Source: Vibrio bivalvicida
GTDB lineage: Bacteria > Pseudomonadota > Gammaproteobacteria > Enterobacterales > Vibrionaceae
Direction: 5' to 3'
DNA length: 64,000 nt
Assembly: GCF_001399455.2 (NCBI RefSeq)
Contig: NZ_LLEI02000016.1
Coordinates: 1-64,000, forward strand
The first letter of the stretch is position 1, and every line of letters starts with the position of its first letter. The position numbers and the translations under genes are program-made. Below are positions 44,007 through 53,975 of the stretch, piece after piece. Under the pieces are notes generated by a model that was not told the DNA's origin, did no database searches, and worked only from the letters and a program-made list of their open reading frames with translations.

Positions 44007-45953
44007 CTAAGCGATTTTGAACCGCTTCATTTGCATGTCCAAGTATTGGGCTACTTCAGCCAGTTCCTGTGCGGATTCGGCAACATGCTTGACGGTTTCA
44101 CTGTTCTCACGAGTGATATTGTATGTTTGGGTGATATTCTCGCTGACTGTAGTTGTTACCATGCACTGTTCTTCAACCGCTGTGGCAATTTGGGTGTTTG
44201 TATCACCTAACTCGTCGATGATGCTATGAATGGCGGATATGTTTTCAGATACAGACTTAGCCTGTAGTGCTGCTTTTGTCACGGTGTCATGACTGGAATC
44301 AATGGATTGCCTCGCAGAATCTGCTCCGCTTTGAAGAGAGTGGATCATTGCGTCGATCTGCCCAGTCGCTTCTTGAGTTCTCTTCGCAAGTGAGCGCACT
44401 TCGTCTGCGACTACGGCGAACCCGCGACCTTGATCACCTGCGCGAGCTGCTTCAATTGCTGCATTTAAGGCGAGTAGGTTAGTCTGTTCAGCAACTCCTT
44501 GAATCACTTCAAGAATACTTCCAATATTCATCGATTCATCATAAAGTTCGCCAACTTGAGCTGAGCCTACTTTCATTGCTCTTTCTGCATTGTCTATTGC
44601 TTCCAGTGTATTCTCAACTTCGCTGAGGCTATTGTTAACATTGCCTGTTGCAGACTGGGTAAATGAAGCAGCATCGGAAGCACTTTGAGAGATCTCTGTG
44701 GTACTGGTCGACAGTTGCTGCACTGAGGACGAAATCTGTTCCATTTCGTGGCTTAGTTGATCCGAAGATTGATTGGTAGTGTGAGTAATCGCAGACAGCT
44801 CCTCAGACATTTGTCCGACCTTGATACAAGAATCGTTAACCTTACCGACGATATCACGTAGTGAAAGAATCGTAGTGCGCATATTGCTGAGCAGATCAGC
44901 AATTTCATCCTTACCCTTAATTTCAACGTCGTTAGAAAGGTCCCCTTCAGCGAGCTGAGAAGAGATAACCTTGACCTTGTCAATACCAATTCGAATTGAA
45001 CGAGTAATCGCCAAAGCCGTCGCAATGCCCACAATAAGGGCAAGAATAGCGAGGGTGACAATGATTTCAATCGTGTCCTCTTTTGCTTCAAGCAACTCTT
45101 CTGATAGTACGTGTTGTTCTTCTACAGATTCAAGCTTGATGAGCTCTAGCTCTTTAGAAATATCTAGGCCTAGCTTTAACATTTCTTTTTCGGCTTTATG
45201 TTGAGTCTTTCTAAGTTGGGTAACGTCTTCAAAGCCTTGTGCATAAACGTTACGTTGCTCTAGGAACTCGTTTAAAAGAGCGGTATCTCGGCTGTCAGTG
45301 ATATAGTTTCTGAACTTAGTTTCAAGTGCTGGCAGTTCTATGTTGAAGTAGTTTCTTACTTCGGCTGCAACTTCGTCCTCTTCATTGTGTAGATAGTTGA
45401 GCACCGCGATATTGGCGAGCAAAAACTTTTCCATGATGAGTGAAGAATAATATTCGATGTCAGTGTTGGATGCTTTGTGTGCCGCCTCGATCATTTGCTC
45501 AAGGTCGTAGATTGCTTTCTTTTCTAGCTCGACCATCTCGACGTAAACCTTGTGCTCCACGGCTTCGGTTGATTGTTTAACGATTTCGAACGAAGCCGCG
45601 AACAGATTAACTTCTTTTAAAACAGTATCTAAATGTTTAGTACGCTGTGGGTCAGTCGTCATTTTCAAGTCATCAGCGACCATTTTTCTTAATTTATTAA
45701 GTCGAGTTTCATAAATTGAGAGTTGTTGCTGAGAAAGGGTATTGGTGTACTGCAAAGCGCTCAAGCGAACTTTAAGGAAATTAGCTTGGATTTCACCTGC
45801 CAAGGTCGTTTCTGAAGAGAGTTCACCATAGTGTTCAAAGTTATGTGCCGCTGTCACCATGCCCCGGTAACTGTATAGAATGGCAACGAGGAAAAACAAA
45901 AGACAGACTGCAAATCCAAGGCGTATTTTATTGGCTATAGTAAGATTCAACAT
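44007..45953 (-). CDS. Methyl-accepting chemotaxis protein with long helical sensor domain
   Basis: 648 residues. Two membrane helices (about 10-30 and 290-315) flank a 255-residue periplasmic domain that is all helical, the size of a helical bimodular (HBM) or extended four-helix bundle domain. HAMP (about 318-370) and a signalling domain with [20 protein letters not shown] follow. HBM receptors are known to bind organic acids of the TCA cycle or boric acid; the ligand here is unknown. AGGGACG stands before the ATG. No CheR pentapeptide is seen at the C-terminus. Confidence 0.92.
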   Translation of the reverse strand: MLNLTIANKIRLGFAVCLLFFLVAILYSYRGMVTAAHNFEHYGELSSETTLAGEIQANFLKVRLSALQYTNTLSQQQLSIYETRLNKLRKMVADDLKMTTDPQRTKHLDTVLKEVNLFAASFEIVKQSTEAVEHKVYVEMVELEKKAIYDLEQMIEAAHKASNTDIEYYSSLIMEKFLLANIAVLNYLHNEEDEVAAEVRNYFNIELPALETKFRNYITDSRDTALLNEFLEQRNVYAQGFEDVTQLRKTQHKAEKEMLKLGLDISKELELIKLESVEEQHVLSEELLEAKEDTIEIIVTLAILALIVGIATALAITRSIRIGIDKVKVISSQLAEGDLSNDVEIKGKDEIADLLSNMRTTILSLRDIVGKVNDSCIKVGQMSEELSAITHTTNQSSDQLSHEMEQISSSVQQLSTSTTEISQSASDAASFTQSATGNVNNSLSEVENTLEAIDNAERAMKVGSAQVGELYDESMNIGSILEVIQGVAEQTNLLALNAAIEAARAGDQGRGFAVVADEVRSLAKRTQEATGQIDAMIHSLQSGADSARQSIDSSHDTVTKAALQAKSVSENISAIHSIIDELGDTNTQIATAVEEQCMVTTTVSENITQTYNITRENSETVKHVAESAQELAEVAQYLDMQMKRFKIA

Positions 45954-46044
45954 AAGCGTCCCTGCCTCATAGTGTGCTAAATGGCCTATTGATACTTATG
46001 TAAGCTTATACACTATTTAGCATTTATCTAATTAGTGTGACACT

Positions 46045-46365
46045 TTACTTATAATGGGGTAGGCAAGAAAAAAAGCGATAGTTACCACTTGTATGCAGGG
46101 AGCTTCGCTCTTCATGTAACGTAATGATGGAGCCTTCAGGACAGTCAGAGGCGATTGGTGCTGTGACGAGTGTGGTTTGTCCAGTGTCTAATTGAACGTT
46201 CAAATATCGACGGCGGCCATCGAGGGATTGAGTTACCGTCTGAGAAACAACCACACCTTTAATCGAAGAGGTGTGACTTGTTGGTAGGGTAAAAACAAGT
46301 AGAACGAGAATGAATGAGAGAATGAGCAAAGCTGTAAGGAACACTTTTGGATTATTCATCATCAA
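46045..46365 (-). CDS. Small membrane-anchored protein of unknown function
   Basis: 106 residues. One N-terminal transmembrane helix (about 7-27) and a beta-rich rest (IKGVVVSQTVTQSLDGRRRYLNVQLDTGQTTLVTAP) that looks like an OB-fold or SH3-type domain exposed to the periplasm; two Cys (DCPEG and FSCLP) may pair. AAGGA lies 11 bases before the ATG. It follows moeB on the same strand by 27 bases, so it may be the last gene of a moeA-moeB unit, but no molybdenum-related motif is seen. Confidence 0.65.
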   Translation of the reverse strand: MMMNNPKVFLTALLILSFILVLLVFTLPTSHTSSIKGVVVSQTVTQSLDGRRRYLNVQLDTGQTTLVTAPIASDCPEGSIITLHEERSSLHTSGNYRFFSCLPHYK

Positions 46366-46392
46366 ATTTGGGGTCCTTACTGCCTTGCTAAC

Positions 46393-47142
46393 CTAACCGC
46401 AAACAGAGCAATTTTGCATTTTAATTAAGTTCATTTCACGCCAAGACATACTCATTGCATCAAGCATTAGAATCTTGCCTTGTTTAGGTGCTCCATAATT
46501 TGCGATCACTTTAATTGCTTCCATGGCTTGCACCGCGCCGATAATGCCAACGACAGGAGACATCACCCCCGCCTCGACGCAGCTTAGGGTCGCGTTACCA
46601 AACAATGCGCTTAGACACTGATAGCAAGGCTGGCTCTCATCTTGGTAGGTAAAGACACTGATTTGGCCTTCCATTCGGATAGCGGCTCCGGAAACTAAAG
46701 GTACTTTTAGATCATAGCAGAGCTTATTAAGTTGATTTCTGGTTTCGACATTATCTGAGGCGTCGAGAACCAAGCTGTGCTTCTTGATTAGTTCTGAAAG
46801 CTCTCTATCACTAAGTCGTCTATCGATCGTCTCAACCTCGAGGTGTGGGTTAAGCTGTTTGAGCGAATTAGACGCAGAGAGAACCTTTTTCGTCCCGACA
46901 TCAGCATCGTGATGTAATACTTGTCGCTGAAGGTTAGAAAGTTCAACCACATCGTCGTCAATCAGAGTTAGCTTGCCGATACCTGCCGTCGCGAGATATT
47001 GGCTAGAGGCACAACCCAAACCACCAGCACCTAAAATCAGTACAGAGGCTTGCTTTAGCGCTTCCTGACCATCAAAGTCGAACTGTTTAAGAATGATCTG
47101 GCGATTATAACGCAGCATTTCTTGGTCAGATAAGATCTCCAA
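46393..47142 (-). CDS. moeB: Molybdopterin-synthase adenylyltransferase
   Basis: 249 residues from a TTG at 47142, which aligns with the E. coli MoeB start (LSDQEMLRYNRQIIL) and has AGAGGT upstream. The ATP-binding motif GAGGLGCASS and the zinc-binding pairs PCYQC and CSVCG are present. MoeB adenylates the C-terminus of MoaD for sulfur transfer in molybdenum cofactor synthesis. It starts 9 bases after moeA. Confidence 0.95.
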   Translation of the reverse strand: MEILSDQEMLRYNRQIILKQFDFDGQEALKQASVLILGAGGLGCASSQYLATAGIGKLTLIDDDVVELSNLQRQVLHHDADVGTKKVLSASNSLKQLNPHLEVETIDRRLSDRELSELIKKHSLVLDASDNVETRNQLNKLCYDLKVPLVSGAAIRMEGQISVFTYQDESQPCYQCLSALFGNATLSCVEAGVMSPVVGIIGAVQAMEAIKVIANYGAPKQGKILMLDAMSMSWREMNLIKMQNCSVCG

Positions 47143-47151
47143 ACTTTACCT

Positions 47152-48387
47152 CTAGTACAGAGTTGGGTTGAATAACTGAATGTTGACGGTTTCACCCGCT
47201 TCAACTCGGCCACGGTCACGCTCAAGAACAACAAAGCAGTTTGCTAAGCTCATTGAACGGAACGCGCCTGAGCTTTGGTTACCAGTTGTCTCAACAATAA
47301 ATTTACCATCCTCAATTGAATAGATGCCACGTTGGTAATCGGTACGCCCCGGTGCTTTCTTAAACGCACTACGCGTAATCGCTGGGATCGATTCTGGCGC
47401 TTTCCATTCACTATGACCTGCAAGCTTGGCCAGCAAAGGCTGAACAAGGACATACATAGTTAATACGGCTGAAACAGGGTTGCCTGGTAATCCGCAGAAC
47501 CATGCTGTTGAAAGTTTACCAAATGCGAAAGGTTTACCAGGTTTGATCGCTAGTTTCCAAAAACCAATTTGCCCAAGTTCTTCGAGAATATCTTTGGTGT
47601 AGTCTGCTTCACCAACACTTACACCACCAGAAGTGACAACGACATCAGCCAGAGACTGTGCTTTTTCGAACGTTGCTTTTAGTGTTTCTTGACAATCTGG
47701 GATGATTCCAAGGTCAATGGCTTCACAACCAAAGTTTTCGATCAATGGCTTAATACCATAACGGTTACTGTCATAGATTTGACCTTCAGCTAAGGTTTCG
47801 CCGAGTGGCTTAAGTTCGTCTCCAGTTGAGAAAAAAGCGACTCGAGGTTTACGAACAACCGTGACATGGCTAATGCCCAAAGTGGCAATCATGGGAATAT
47901 CACGAGATGTCAGTCGGGCACCTTTATGTAAAACCACGTCGCCTTGATTGATATCATCACCCGTTGGTCGAATGTTGTTCTGTGGTTTCACATCGCTCTG
48001 ATTGAACTGAATACCTTGTTCAACTACTTGAGTATTTTCTTGCATGATGACCGCATCGCATCCTTGGGGGATTTTTGCGCCAGTCATAATGCGAATGCAG
48101 GTACCTTTTGGCCAGTCCCCTTCAAAAGGTTGGCCTGCAAAAGACTTACCTGTAAGAGGCATGACATGGTTTTCAGCTAGGTCTGCTAATCGAATCGCGT
48201 AACCGTCCATCGCTGAATTATCAAAAGGAGGAACAAAAATAGGAGAGAGGATGTCTTCAGCTAGGACAAAACCGATCGCTTCAGCCAGAGGAAGTTGTAA
48301 AGTCGTTTGGATAGGTTTGATTGGCGACAGCATTTTATCCATCGCGTCTTCGATTGGCATCAAGCCAGGTGCGTCACAGCATCCCAT
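47152..48387 (-). CDS. moeA: Molybdopterin molybdenumtransferase
   Basis: 411 residues, aligning with E. coli MoeA throughout. The MoCF domain motifs (SSGGVSVGEADYT-type, here TSGGVSVGEADYT, and GLPGNPVSA) and the N-terminal FDNSAMDGYA are intact. MoeA inserts molybdate into adenylated molybdopterin. It is divergent from folE, a GTP-derived pteridine pathway gene, with 158 bases between them. Confidence 0.95.
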   Translation of the reverse strand: MGCCDAPGLMPIEDAMDKMLSPIKPIQTTLQLPLAEAIGFVLAEDILSPIFVPPFDNSAMDGYAIRLADLAENHVMPLTGKSFAGQPFEGDWPKGTCIRIMTGAKIPQGCDAVIMQENTQVVEQGIQFNQSDVKPQNNIRPTGDDINQGDVVLHKGARLTSRDIPMIATLGISHVTVVRKPRVAFFSTGDELKPLGETLAEGQIYDSNRYGIKPLIENFGCEAIDLGIIPDCQETLKATFEKAQSLADVVVTSGGVSVGEADYTKDILEELGQIGFWKLAIKPGKPFAFGKLSTAWFCGLPGNPVSAVLTMYVLVQPLLAKLAGHSEWKAPESIPAITRSAFKKAPGRTDYQRGIYSIEDGKFIVETTGNQSSGAFRSMSLANCFVVLERDRGRVEAGETVNIQLFNPTLY

Positions 48388-48545
48388 ATAAAAAATCCTA
48401 TACTTTTATTATTGTCAGATAATCAGGCCACTCTACCACACAAAGCCTTGTGCAATAATGACCTTCGATAAAATATGGGTGTAATTATTCAAAAATCCGA
48501 GTATCCTTGTCAGCCATCCTAAAGGGGTAAATAAGAGGAAGTGGT

Positions 48546-49199
48546 ATGTCAGGTCTTAGCGAATCCGCAAAGTTAGTAAAAGATGCGCTAGAACAGAGAG
48601 GCTTAGAGACGCCGATGGCGCCTAATCAGTTCAGTCGAGAAGAGAAAAAAGAAAAAATCCAACACCATATGCGTGAAATATTATCTCTGCTGGAACTTGA
48701 CCTTACCGATGACAGTCTTGAAGAAACACCGCATCGTATTGCGAAGATGTATGTGGATGAAATCTTCTCTGGTTTAGACTATTCAAACTTCCCGAAAATC
48801 ACGGTGATCGAAAACAAAATGAACGTGAGCGAAATGGTTCGCGTCAAAGATATTACCGTGACAAGTACGTGTGAGCACCATCTTGTCACTATTGATGGCC
48901 GTGCCGCAGTCGCTTATATTCCGCGCGGCAAGATCATTGGCCTTTCAAAAATCAACCGTATTGTTCGCTTCTTCGCTCAACGCCCCCAAGTCCAAGAGCG
49001 CATGACCCAACAGATCCTCGTTGCTTTGCAAACGTTACTTGAGTCAGATGATGTAGCGGTAACCATCGATGCAACGCATTACTGTGTAAAGTCTCGCGGT
49101 GTGATGGATGCGACGAGCGAAACCACTACCACAGCGTTAGGTGGCATCTTTAAGTCTATCCCTGCAACGCGACATGAGTTCCTGCACGGAATTCGATAG
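48546..49199 (+). CDS. folE: GTP cyclohydrolase I
   Basis: 217 residues, the usual length. The zinc-binding residues are in TCEHHLVT and [10 protein letters not shown], and the GTP-binding [20 protein letters not shown] segment is intact. The enzyme makes dihydroneopterin triphosphate, the first step of folate synthesis. GAGGAAG stands before the ATG. It is monocistronic with a terminator. Confidence 0.95.
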   Translation: MSGLSESAKLVKDALEQRGLETPMAPNQFSREEKKEKIQHHMREILSLLELDLTDDSLEETPHRIAKMYVDEIFSGLDYSNFPKITVIENKMNVSEMVRVKDITVTSTCEHHLVTIDGRAAVAYIPRGKIIGLSKINRIVRFFAQRPQVQERMTQQILVALQTLLESDDVAVTIDATHYCVKSRGVMDATSETTTTALGGIFKSIPATRHEFLHGIR

Positions 49200-49226
49200 G
49201 GCAGCGACTGCGTTATCAACTTATTC

Positions 49227-49260
49227 AAAACCGCTTCTATAATGAGGCGGTTTTACTTTT
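49227..49260 (+). terminator. Terminator of folE
   Basis: AAAACCGC/GCGGTTTT stem with a 12-base loop, then ACTTTTT. Confidence 0.88.
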
Positions 49261-49306
49261 TAAATCGAGAGAGATGCTCTTTCGATAAACCATTAAGGTT
49301 AATATT

Positions 49307-50683
49307 GTGACGAATTCATTTAAGACACTTGGTCTTCGCCCAGAACTATTAGAAACACTCGACAGCTTGGGCTACACAGAGATGACCCCTATCCAGCAGC
49401 AAGCACTGCCAATGGTATTGGCTGGTAAAGATGTGATTGGTCAAGGTAAAACGGGCTCTGGTAAGACGGCGGCATTCTCTTTAGGGTTACTAAGCAACTT
49501 AAACGTTAAGCGATTCCGAGTACAGACTTTGGTTCTGTGCCCAACGCGTGAGTTAGCAGATCAAGTCGCGAAGGAAATTCGTACGCTCGCGCGCGGTATC
49601 CACAACATTAAAGTACTCACGCTGTGTGGCGGTATGCCTATGGGGCCGCAAATTGGCTCGCTTGAACATGGCGCTCATATATTAGTCGGAACTCCAGGTC
49701 GAATCCTTGATCATATGTCTAAAGGACGTATCAATCTTGATGAACTGAATACTCTGGTTCTGGATGAAGCTGATCGTATGCTTGACATGGGATTTGAAGA
49801 GGCGATTGATACGATCATCGACGCCGCGCCTATCAAGCGACAAACACTGTTGTTTAGTGCCACCTTCCCAGATAACATTGAGTCGCTTGCCGCAAAAGTG
49901 ATGGTTAAGCCAGAAATGGTGAAAGTGGAGTCGACACACCAAAAAACTACCATCGAGCAGCGTTTCTACAAGTTGGATAATACAGAAGCAAAAGATGATG
50001 CACTCGAAGCACTGTTGTTGACTCACAAACCTGAATCTTCAGTCGTTTTTTGTAATACCAAGAAGGAAGTGCAAAATGTTGCGGATGAACTCAGCCACCG
50101 TGGCTTCAGTGTGGTTGAACTGCATGGCGACATGGAGCAACGTGAGCGTGAACAAGCATTAACCATGTTTGCCAACAAGAGTATTTCGATTCTTGTGGCA
50201 ACTGACGTAGCAGCACGTGGTCTTGATGTCGACAACCTTGATGCTGTGTTTAACTTCGAACTGTCACGCGATCCGGAAGTACATGTTCACCGTATTGGCC
50301 GAACCGGACGTGCTGGTTCAAAAGGAGTAGCGTTTAGTTTCTATAACGAGAGAGAAGAGTACCGTGTCGCGCGAATTGATGAGTATATGGATATTGCGAT
50401 TTCGCCTTCACAACTGCCTGAAAAACGAGTTGAGCGTCCTTTCTATCCAAAGATGCAAACCATTCAAATCTTAGGTGGCAAAAAACAGAAAGTACGAGCG
50501 GGCGATATTTTAGGTGCACTCACCAAGCAAGCAGGTCTTGATGGTAAGAAGATCGGTAAGATCAATATTCTTGCGATGGTGTCTTATGTCGCAGTAGAGC
50601 ATGACATCGTTAAACCCGCACTTAAACAACTGCAAACAGGCAAAATGAAAGGTCGTAATTTCAAAGCACGAGTCATGAAGTAA
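49307..50683 (+). CDS. dbpA: ATP-dependent RNA helicase DbpA
   Basis: 458 residues from a GTG with AAGG about 10 bases upstream. DEAD-box motifs are complete: GQGKTGSGKT, PTRELADQ, LVLDEADRMLDMG, SAT, and HRIGRTGRAG. The last 75 residues (from QTIQILGGKKQKVRAGD) are the DbpA RNA-binding domain that binds hairpin 92 of 23S rRNA. DbpA acts in large ribosomal subunit assembly. The domain distinguishes it from the RhlE-like helicase at 54587. Confidence 0.94.
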   Translation: MTNSFKTLGLRPELLETLDSLGYTEMTPIQQQALPMVLAGKDVIGQGKTGSGKTAAFSLGLLSNLNVKRFRVQTLVLCPTRELADQVAKEIRTLARGIHNIKVLTLCGGMPMGPQIGSLEHGAHILVGTPGRILDHMSKGRINLDELNTLVLDEADRMLDMGFEEAIDTIIDAAPIKRQTLLFSATFPDNIESLAAKVMVKPEMVKVESTHQKTTIEQRFYKLDNTEAKDDALEALLLTHKPESSVVFCNTKKEVQNVADELSHRGFSVVELHGDMEQREREQALTMFANKSISILVATDVAARGLDVDNLDAVFNFELSRDPEVHVHRIGRTGRAGSKGVAFSFYNEREEYRVARIDEYMDIAISPSQLPEKRVERPFYPKMQTIQILGGKKQKVRAGDILGALTKQAGLDGKKIGKINILAMVSYVAVEHDIVKPALKQLQTGKMKGRNFKARVMK

Positions 50684-50702
50684 CTCAGTAGCAATCTCAA
50701 GC

Positions 50703-50727
50703 CCCCAGTTGTACACAACTTCTGGGG
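50703..50727 (+). terminator. Hairpin after dbpA
   Basis: CCCCAGTTGT can pair with ACAACT...CTGGGG around a very short loop. It lacks a good T run, so its terminator role is uncertain. Confidence 0.5.
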
Positions 50728-50847
50728 TCTATGTTTGGCATCAAAAAAATCAATCAGAGAACTTATAAACCACACCCAAGTTTGTCATCCAACCTATATC
50801 TCGCTGAACAAGCGGACTGTTTGAGTCGTACTCTCCTGTTCTTCACT

Positions 50848-50879
50848 CAAAAAAGAGCCAACCTCTGTGGATTGGCTCT
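50848..50879 (-). terminator. Terminator of msrAB
   Basis: AGAGCCAA/TTGGCTCT stem 20 bases after the msrAB stop, followed on the minus strand by TTTTTTGAG. Confidence 0.88.
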
Positions 50880-50899
50880 AAGGTCGACGGTTGGATGGA

Positions 50900-52036
50900 T
50901 TAACTGTCGAATAGGTATAGATATTCCGCGTAACCCTCAGCTTCCATTTCTGATAGAGGAATAAATTTCATCGCGGCGGAATTCATGCAGTAGCGCAAGC
51001 CCGTGGGAGCAGGACCATCTTTGAATACGTGACCTAAGTGCGAATCTGCAAAACGACTTCTTACTTCAGTCCTTGGGTAGAGTAGGTGGAAGTCGGTCTT
51101 TGTTACTACATAACCTTTGTTTATTGGTTTAGTAAAACTTGGCCAACCTGTACCAGATTTATATTTATCCGTTGACGAAAACAGTGGTTCGCCAGAAACA
51201 ATATCAACATAAATACCTGGCTCTTTGTTGTCCCAGTACTTGTTTTTGAATGCGCGTTCAGTGCCTTCTTCTTGTGTCACGTAATATTGCAAATCAGTCA
51301 ATTTAGCTTTGATTTGTTTATCTGAAGGCTTGCTGTAAGCCTTGATATTAGCAACGGTGTTTTTCTCATCGATCAATTGACGCAGCGTAACTGGATTTTC
51401 ATCACGGTCATCACCAAAGATCTCATCAAGATATTGGTCTCGCCCAGAGGCATAGCGATAGTAGTTGTAGCGCACTTTATTACGTTTGTAATAGTCTTGA
51501 TGATAGTTCTCAGCAGGCCAAAACTTTTCAAATCTAATCAGCTCCGTTTTCAATGATTTCTTGAAAACTCCAAGATCATCGATCTCTGCCATAAACTGCT
51601 CGGCAATCATCTTCTGCTTATCATTGTGGTAGAAGATTGCAGGGCGGTACTGCGGGCCTCTGTCAACAAACGAACCTTTATTGTCTGTTGGGTCTATATG
51701 ACGAAAGAACTGATCTAGGACTTGCTCATAGCTGACGACTTTCGGATCATATTTGACTTCTATTACTTCGATATGTCCCGATTTTCCAGAAGACACTTGT
51801 TTGTAGGTTGGACTTTCTAATTCGCCACCCGAATACCCGGAAATAACGTCAATTACGCCGTTGAATTTTTCTAGGTCTGATTCGGTACACCAAAAGCAGC
51901 CTCCTGCTAGCGTGGCAACTTCGTATCCTTTTGACGTTGTGTTTTTCGGCATGTCACTGTCTGCTGTACCTACAAAAGAGGCGAGGGCAGCAACGGCTGC
52001 GATCGCGGATAGGACAAACTTAAACTTTACTTTCAT
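50900..52036 (-). CDS. msrAB: Exported bifunctional methionine sulfoxide reductase A/B
   Basis: 378 residues. An N-terminal signal sequence (about 1-23) directs it out of the cytoplasm. MsrA domain (about 38-195) has the catalytic GGCFWC (Cys47 nucleophile); MsrB domain (about 235-370) has [20 protein letters not shown] and the catalytic [11 protein letters not shown] (Cys350). The zinc CxxC pairs of many MsrB proteins are not seen, which is usual for this class. It repairs both methionine sulfoxide isomers in periplasmic proteins. It lacks the N-terminal thioredoxin-like domain of neisserial PilB. GAGGTTG precedes the ATG. Confidence 0.94.
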   Translation of the reverse strand: MKVKFKFVLSAIAAVAALASFVGTADSDMPKNTTSKGYEVATLAGGCFWCTESDLEKFNGVIDVISGYSGGELESPTYKQVSSGKSGHIEVIEVKYDPKVVSYEQVLDQFFRHIDPTDNKGSFVDRGPQYRPAIFYHNDKQKMIAEQFMAEIDDLGVFKKSLKTELIRFEKFWPAENYHQDYYKRNKVRYNYYRYASGRDQYLDEIFGDDRDENPVTLRQLIDEKNTVANIKAYSKPSDKQIKAKLTDLQYYVTQEEGTERAFKNKYWDNKEPGIYVDIVSGEPLFSSTDKYKSGTGWPSFTKPINKGYVVTKTDFHLLYPRTEVRSRFADSHLGHVFKDGPAPTGLRYCMNSAAMKFIPLSEMEAEGYAEYLYLFDS

Positions 52037-52141
52037 ATCAACCTCATCGATTGTTTTCGTTATCGATTAATAAGAACGGCCAAAGCAAGAAAAAATTACC
52101 AATCTGATATAAGTTTTATTGGTTTGCTTTCGTTGAAGATC

Positions 52142-52168
52142 AAAAAAGACGCTGGGAACGCGTCTTTT
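52142..52168. terminator. Terminator of tyrP
   Basis: AAAAGACGC/GCGTCTTTT stem, with AAAAAA and TTTT runs on the two sides, between the tyrP stop and the upstream end of msrAB. Confidence 0.88.
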
Positions 52169-52194
52169 AAAAGATTGGAATTAAACGGCAGCTG

Positions 52195-53397
52195 TTATCC
52201 CAAAGATGGGAGAACACCCGCAGTAATAAGAATTTGTGCGCCAACTATTAATACACCAACCGTACTGCCAACGGCTAAACCAAGGTTTCCACCAAATACT
52301 TGGTAATGCTCGTCATCGGCTTGTACACGGGCCTTCTTAACCATCAATATGGGTAAGAAAATCGCAAGAACAACCAGTGCAATGGCTGCATAACCAAGAG
52401 CCATGATAAAGCCCTGTGGATAGAAAAGAGCGAAGCCCATCGGTGGAACAAAAGTAATTAAGCCAACCAAGGTTCGTGAATGTCCTTTGCCTTGCTTCTT
52501 AAGCGTGTCACCCAAAAATTCAAACAAACCTAAACTTACTCCCAAAAACGAGGTGAGCAGTGCTAGATCGGCGAACAGTCCGATCGTTTGACCTAAGCTA
52601 GAAGCATGGACAGTTGTCGAGAGCGTCGAAATTAACGCGCTAAGCCCTTGGTTCTCTAGCAACGTAGATTGGTTCACAACGCCTAGCGTCACAATTTGCC
52701 AAAACACATAAACGACTAAAGGAATCGCAGAGCCAATCAAAATCGCTTTGCGCAGCGACGGGGTATGGCCATCTAAGTAGTTAACAATTGCAGGGATGCT
52801 ACCGTGGAAACCAAATGACGTAAAAATGACCGGAATAGCGGCAATCACCAACCCTTGTTCAACCGGCATACTCAAAAGGTAAGATTCGGTGACATTCGGT
52901 GCCAAAAACGTCAGCACCATCGCCATCGCAACGATCTTGATTAAAAATAATACGCGGTTCACTTTATCGACTGTCGCGGTACCAATCACAACTACACTAG
53001 CCACAATTAGTGTAAAGACTACCGTTGATGTAGTGTTCGAAACCTCAATGTCTGTGAAGCTTGCAATACGCTCGGCAAACTGTGCCCCACCGCCAGCTAT
53101 GTACGCTGCACACAGTGCATAGAACAAAAACATCATGGCAAAGCTAGCGATCCATTTCCCTTTTGTCCCTAAAAACTGCTTCGCGAGTGAATGTAATGTC
53201 GCATCTTGATCTGCGTGTTGGTGGACTTCAATCATCAATAAAGCGGTGTATGCCATAAGGGCCCAAAGTGCAACCATGACCATAAGTGATGTTGAGAAAC
53301 CGATTCCGGCCGATGCGAGGGGAAGTGCGAGCATGCCAGCACCAATGGTGGTACCCGCAATGATCAAAGTACTACCCAATACCTTTGATTTTGTCAT
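52195..53397 (-). CDS. tyrP: Tyrosine-specific transport protein
   Basis: 400 residues, close to E. coli TyrP in length and sequence (GTTIGAGMLALPLA near the N-terminus, then FTSFGFHGSIPAIVNYLDGH and FADLALLTSFLGVSLGLF). About eleven membrane helices. It is an amino-acid/polyamine/organocation-type proton symporter of the HAAAP family, bringing tyrosine in. The weak ribosome site and TyrR-like boxes upstream fit control by aromatic amino acids. It is transcribed alone. Confidence 0.92.
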   Translation of the reverse strand: MTKSKVLGSTLIIAGTTIGAGMLALPLASAGIGFSTSLMVMVALWALMAYTALLMIEVHQHADQDATLHSLAKQFLGTKGKWIASFAMMFLFYALCAAYIAGGGAQFAERIASFTDIEVSNTTSTVVFTLIVASVVVIGTATVDKVNRVLFLIKIVAMAMVLTFLAPNVTESYLLSMPVEQGLVIAAIPVIFTSFGFHGSIPAIVNYLDGHTPSLRKAILIGSAIPLVVYVFWQIVTLGVVNQSTLLENQGLSALISTLSTTVHASSLGQTIGLFADLALLTSFLGVSLGLFEFLGDTLKKQGKGHSRTLVGLITFVPPMGFALFYPQGFIMALGYAAIALVVLAIFLPILMVKKARVQADDEHYQVFGGNLGLAVGSTVGVLIVGAQILITAGVLPSLG

Positions 53398-53491
53398 TGT
53401 ATAATATTCTTTACATTAGGTTGATTTTAATGGCTGTTTTGGCTAATTAATAAACAGAACATAGCCTAACTAGCTGCAATGTTGGTGATTG

Positions 53492-53562
53492 TGTAAAATA
53501 TATCGAACATAATCAAGGGGAATGTACATATATATCACTATTGGTGTAAAGGTTCCTATACA
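53492..53562. promoter_or_regulatory. TyrR-like boxes upstream of tyrP
   Basis: TGTAAA-N6-TATACA at 53545-53562 has one mismatch to the TyrR consensus TGTAAAN6TTTACA. TGTAAA-N6-CGAACA at 53492-53509 is a weaker match. A strong plus weak box before tyrP is the arrangement known in E. coli. Both lie 95-165 bases before the ATG. Confidence 0.5.
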
Positions 53563-53583
53563 AAGTGGTGGGAAGTGGGTGAC

Positions 53584-53595
53584 GTAAACGTTTAC
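53584..53595. promoter_or_regulatory. LacI/PurR-type palindrome
   Basis: GTAAACGTTTAC is a perfect 12-base palindrome centred on CG, resembling operators of the LacI/PurR family (PurR: ACGCAAACGTTTNCGT). It lies between tyrP and the 39-residue gene and may serve either. Confidence 0.45.
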
Positions 53596-53743
53596 TTGGG
53601 ATGAATTTCAAATCGTCACCACAATTTACTTTGCCCTTTCAAAAAACTGTCATATAAGTGCTTTAAAAAGGAACAATAAACCCGCATATTCGAGTGAGAG
53701 TCCGAATAGGGTTCTAAGAAGTGTTTTTATTAAGGAGGTCAGA

Positions 53744-53863
53744 ATGAGTGACCAAACAGAAAACGAAGAATGCCTTGAGCTATTAGATGCGATGGAAATT
53801 GGCTTTGAGCTCTCAGATTATGAGCAGTCAATTGAAGAACTCGCAGAAGAAATCTTCAAATAA
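53744..53863 (+). CDS. 39-residue acidic protein of unknown function
   Basis: A short frame: MSDQTENEECLELLDAMEIG, ending in EELAEEIFK. The start is preceded by TAAGGAGGTCAGA, among the best ribosome sites of the window, and the gene is followed by a terminator, so it is probably real. It has 14 Asp/Glu and one Lys (net charge about -13), one Cys, no signal peptide, and is predicted helical. I do not recognise the family. It is on the plus strand between divergent tyrP and acpH. Confidence 0.6.
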   Translation: MSDQTENEECLELLDAMEIGFELSDYEQSIEELAEEIFK

Positions 53864-53904
53864 CAATTCTTCAACAATGATATCGCTACTAAGGTAGCAA
53901 ACGG

Positions 53905-53940
53905 AAAGAGCCAGTGCATTCGCGCTGGCTTTGTGCTTTT
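53905..53940 (+). terminator. Terminator after the 39-residue gene
   Basis: AGCCAG/CTGGCT stem with flanking A and T pairs, then GTGCTTTT. Confidence 0.75.
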
Positions 53941-53975
53941 ATTGAAAAAGAAGACGTTATTGCAAGGCTAATTGA

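Noticed and set aside
50731..50964. 77-codon frame after dbpA
   Set aside because: It spans the msrAB terminator and has no ribosome site.
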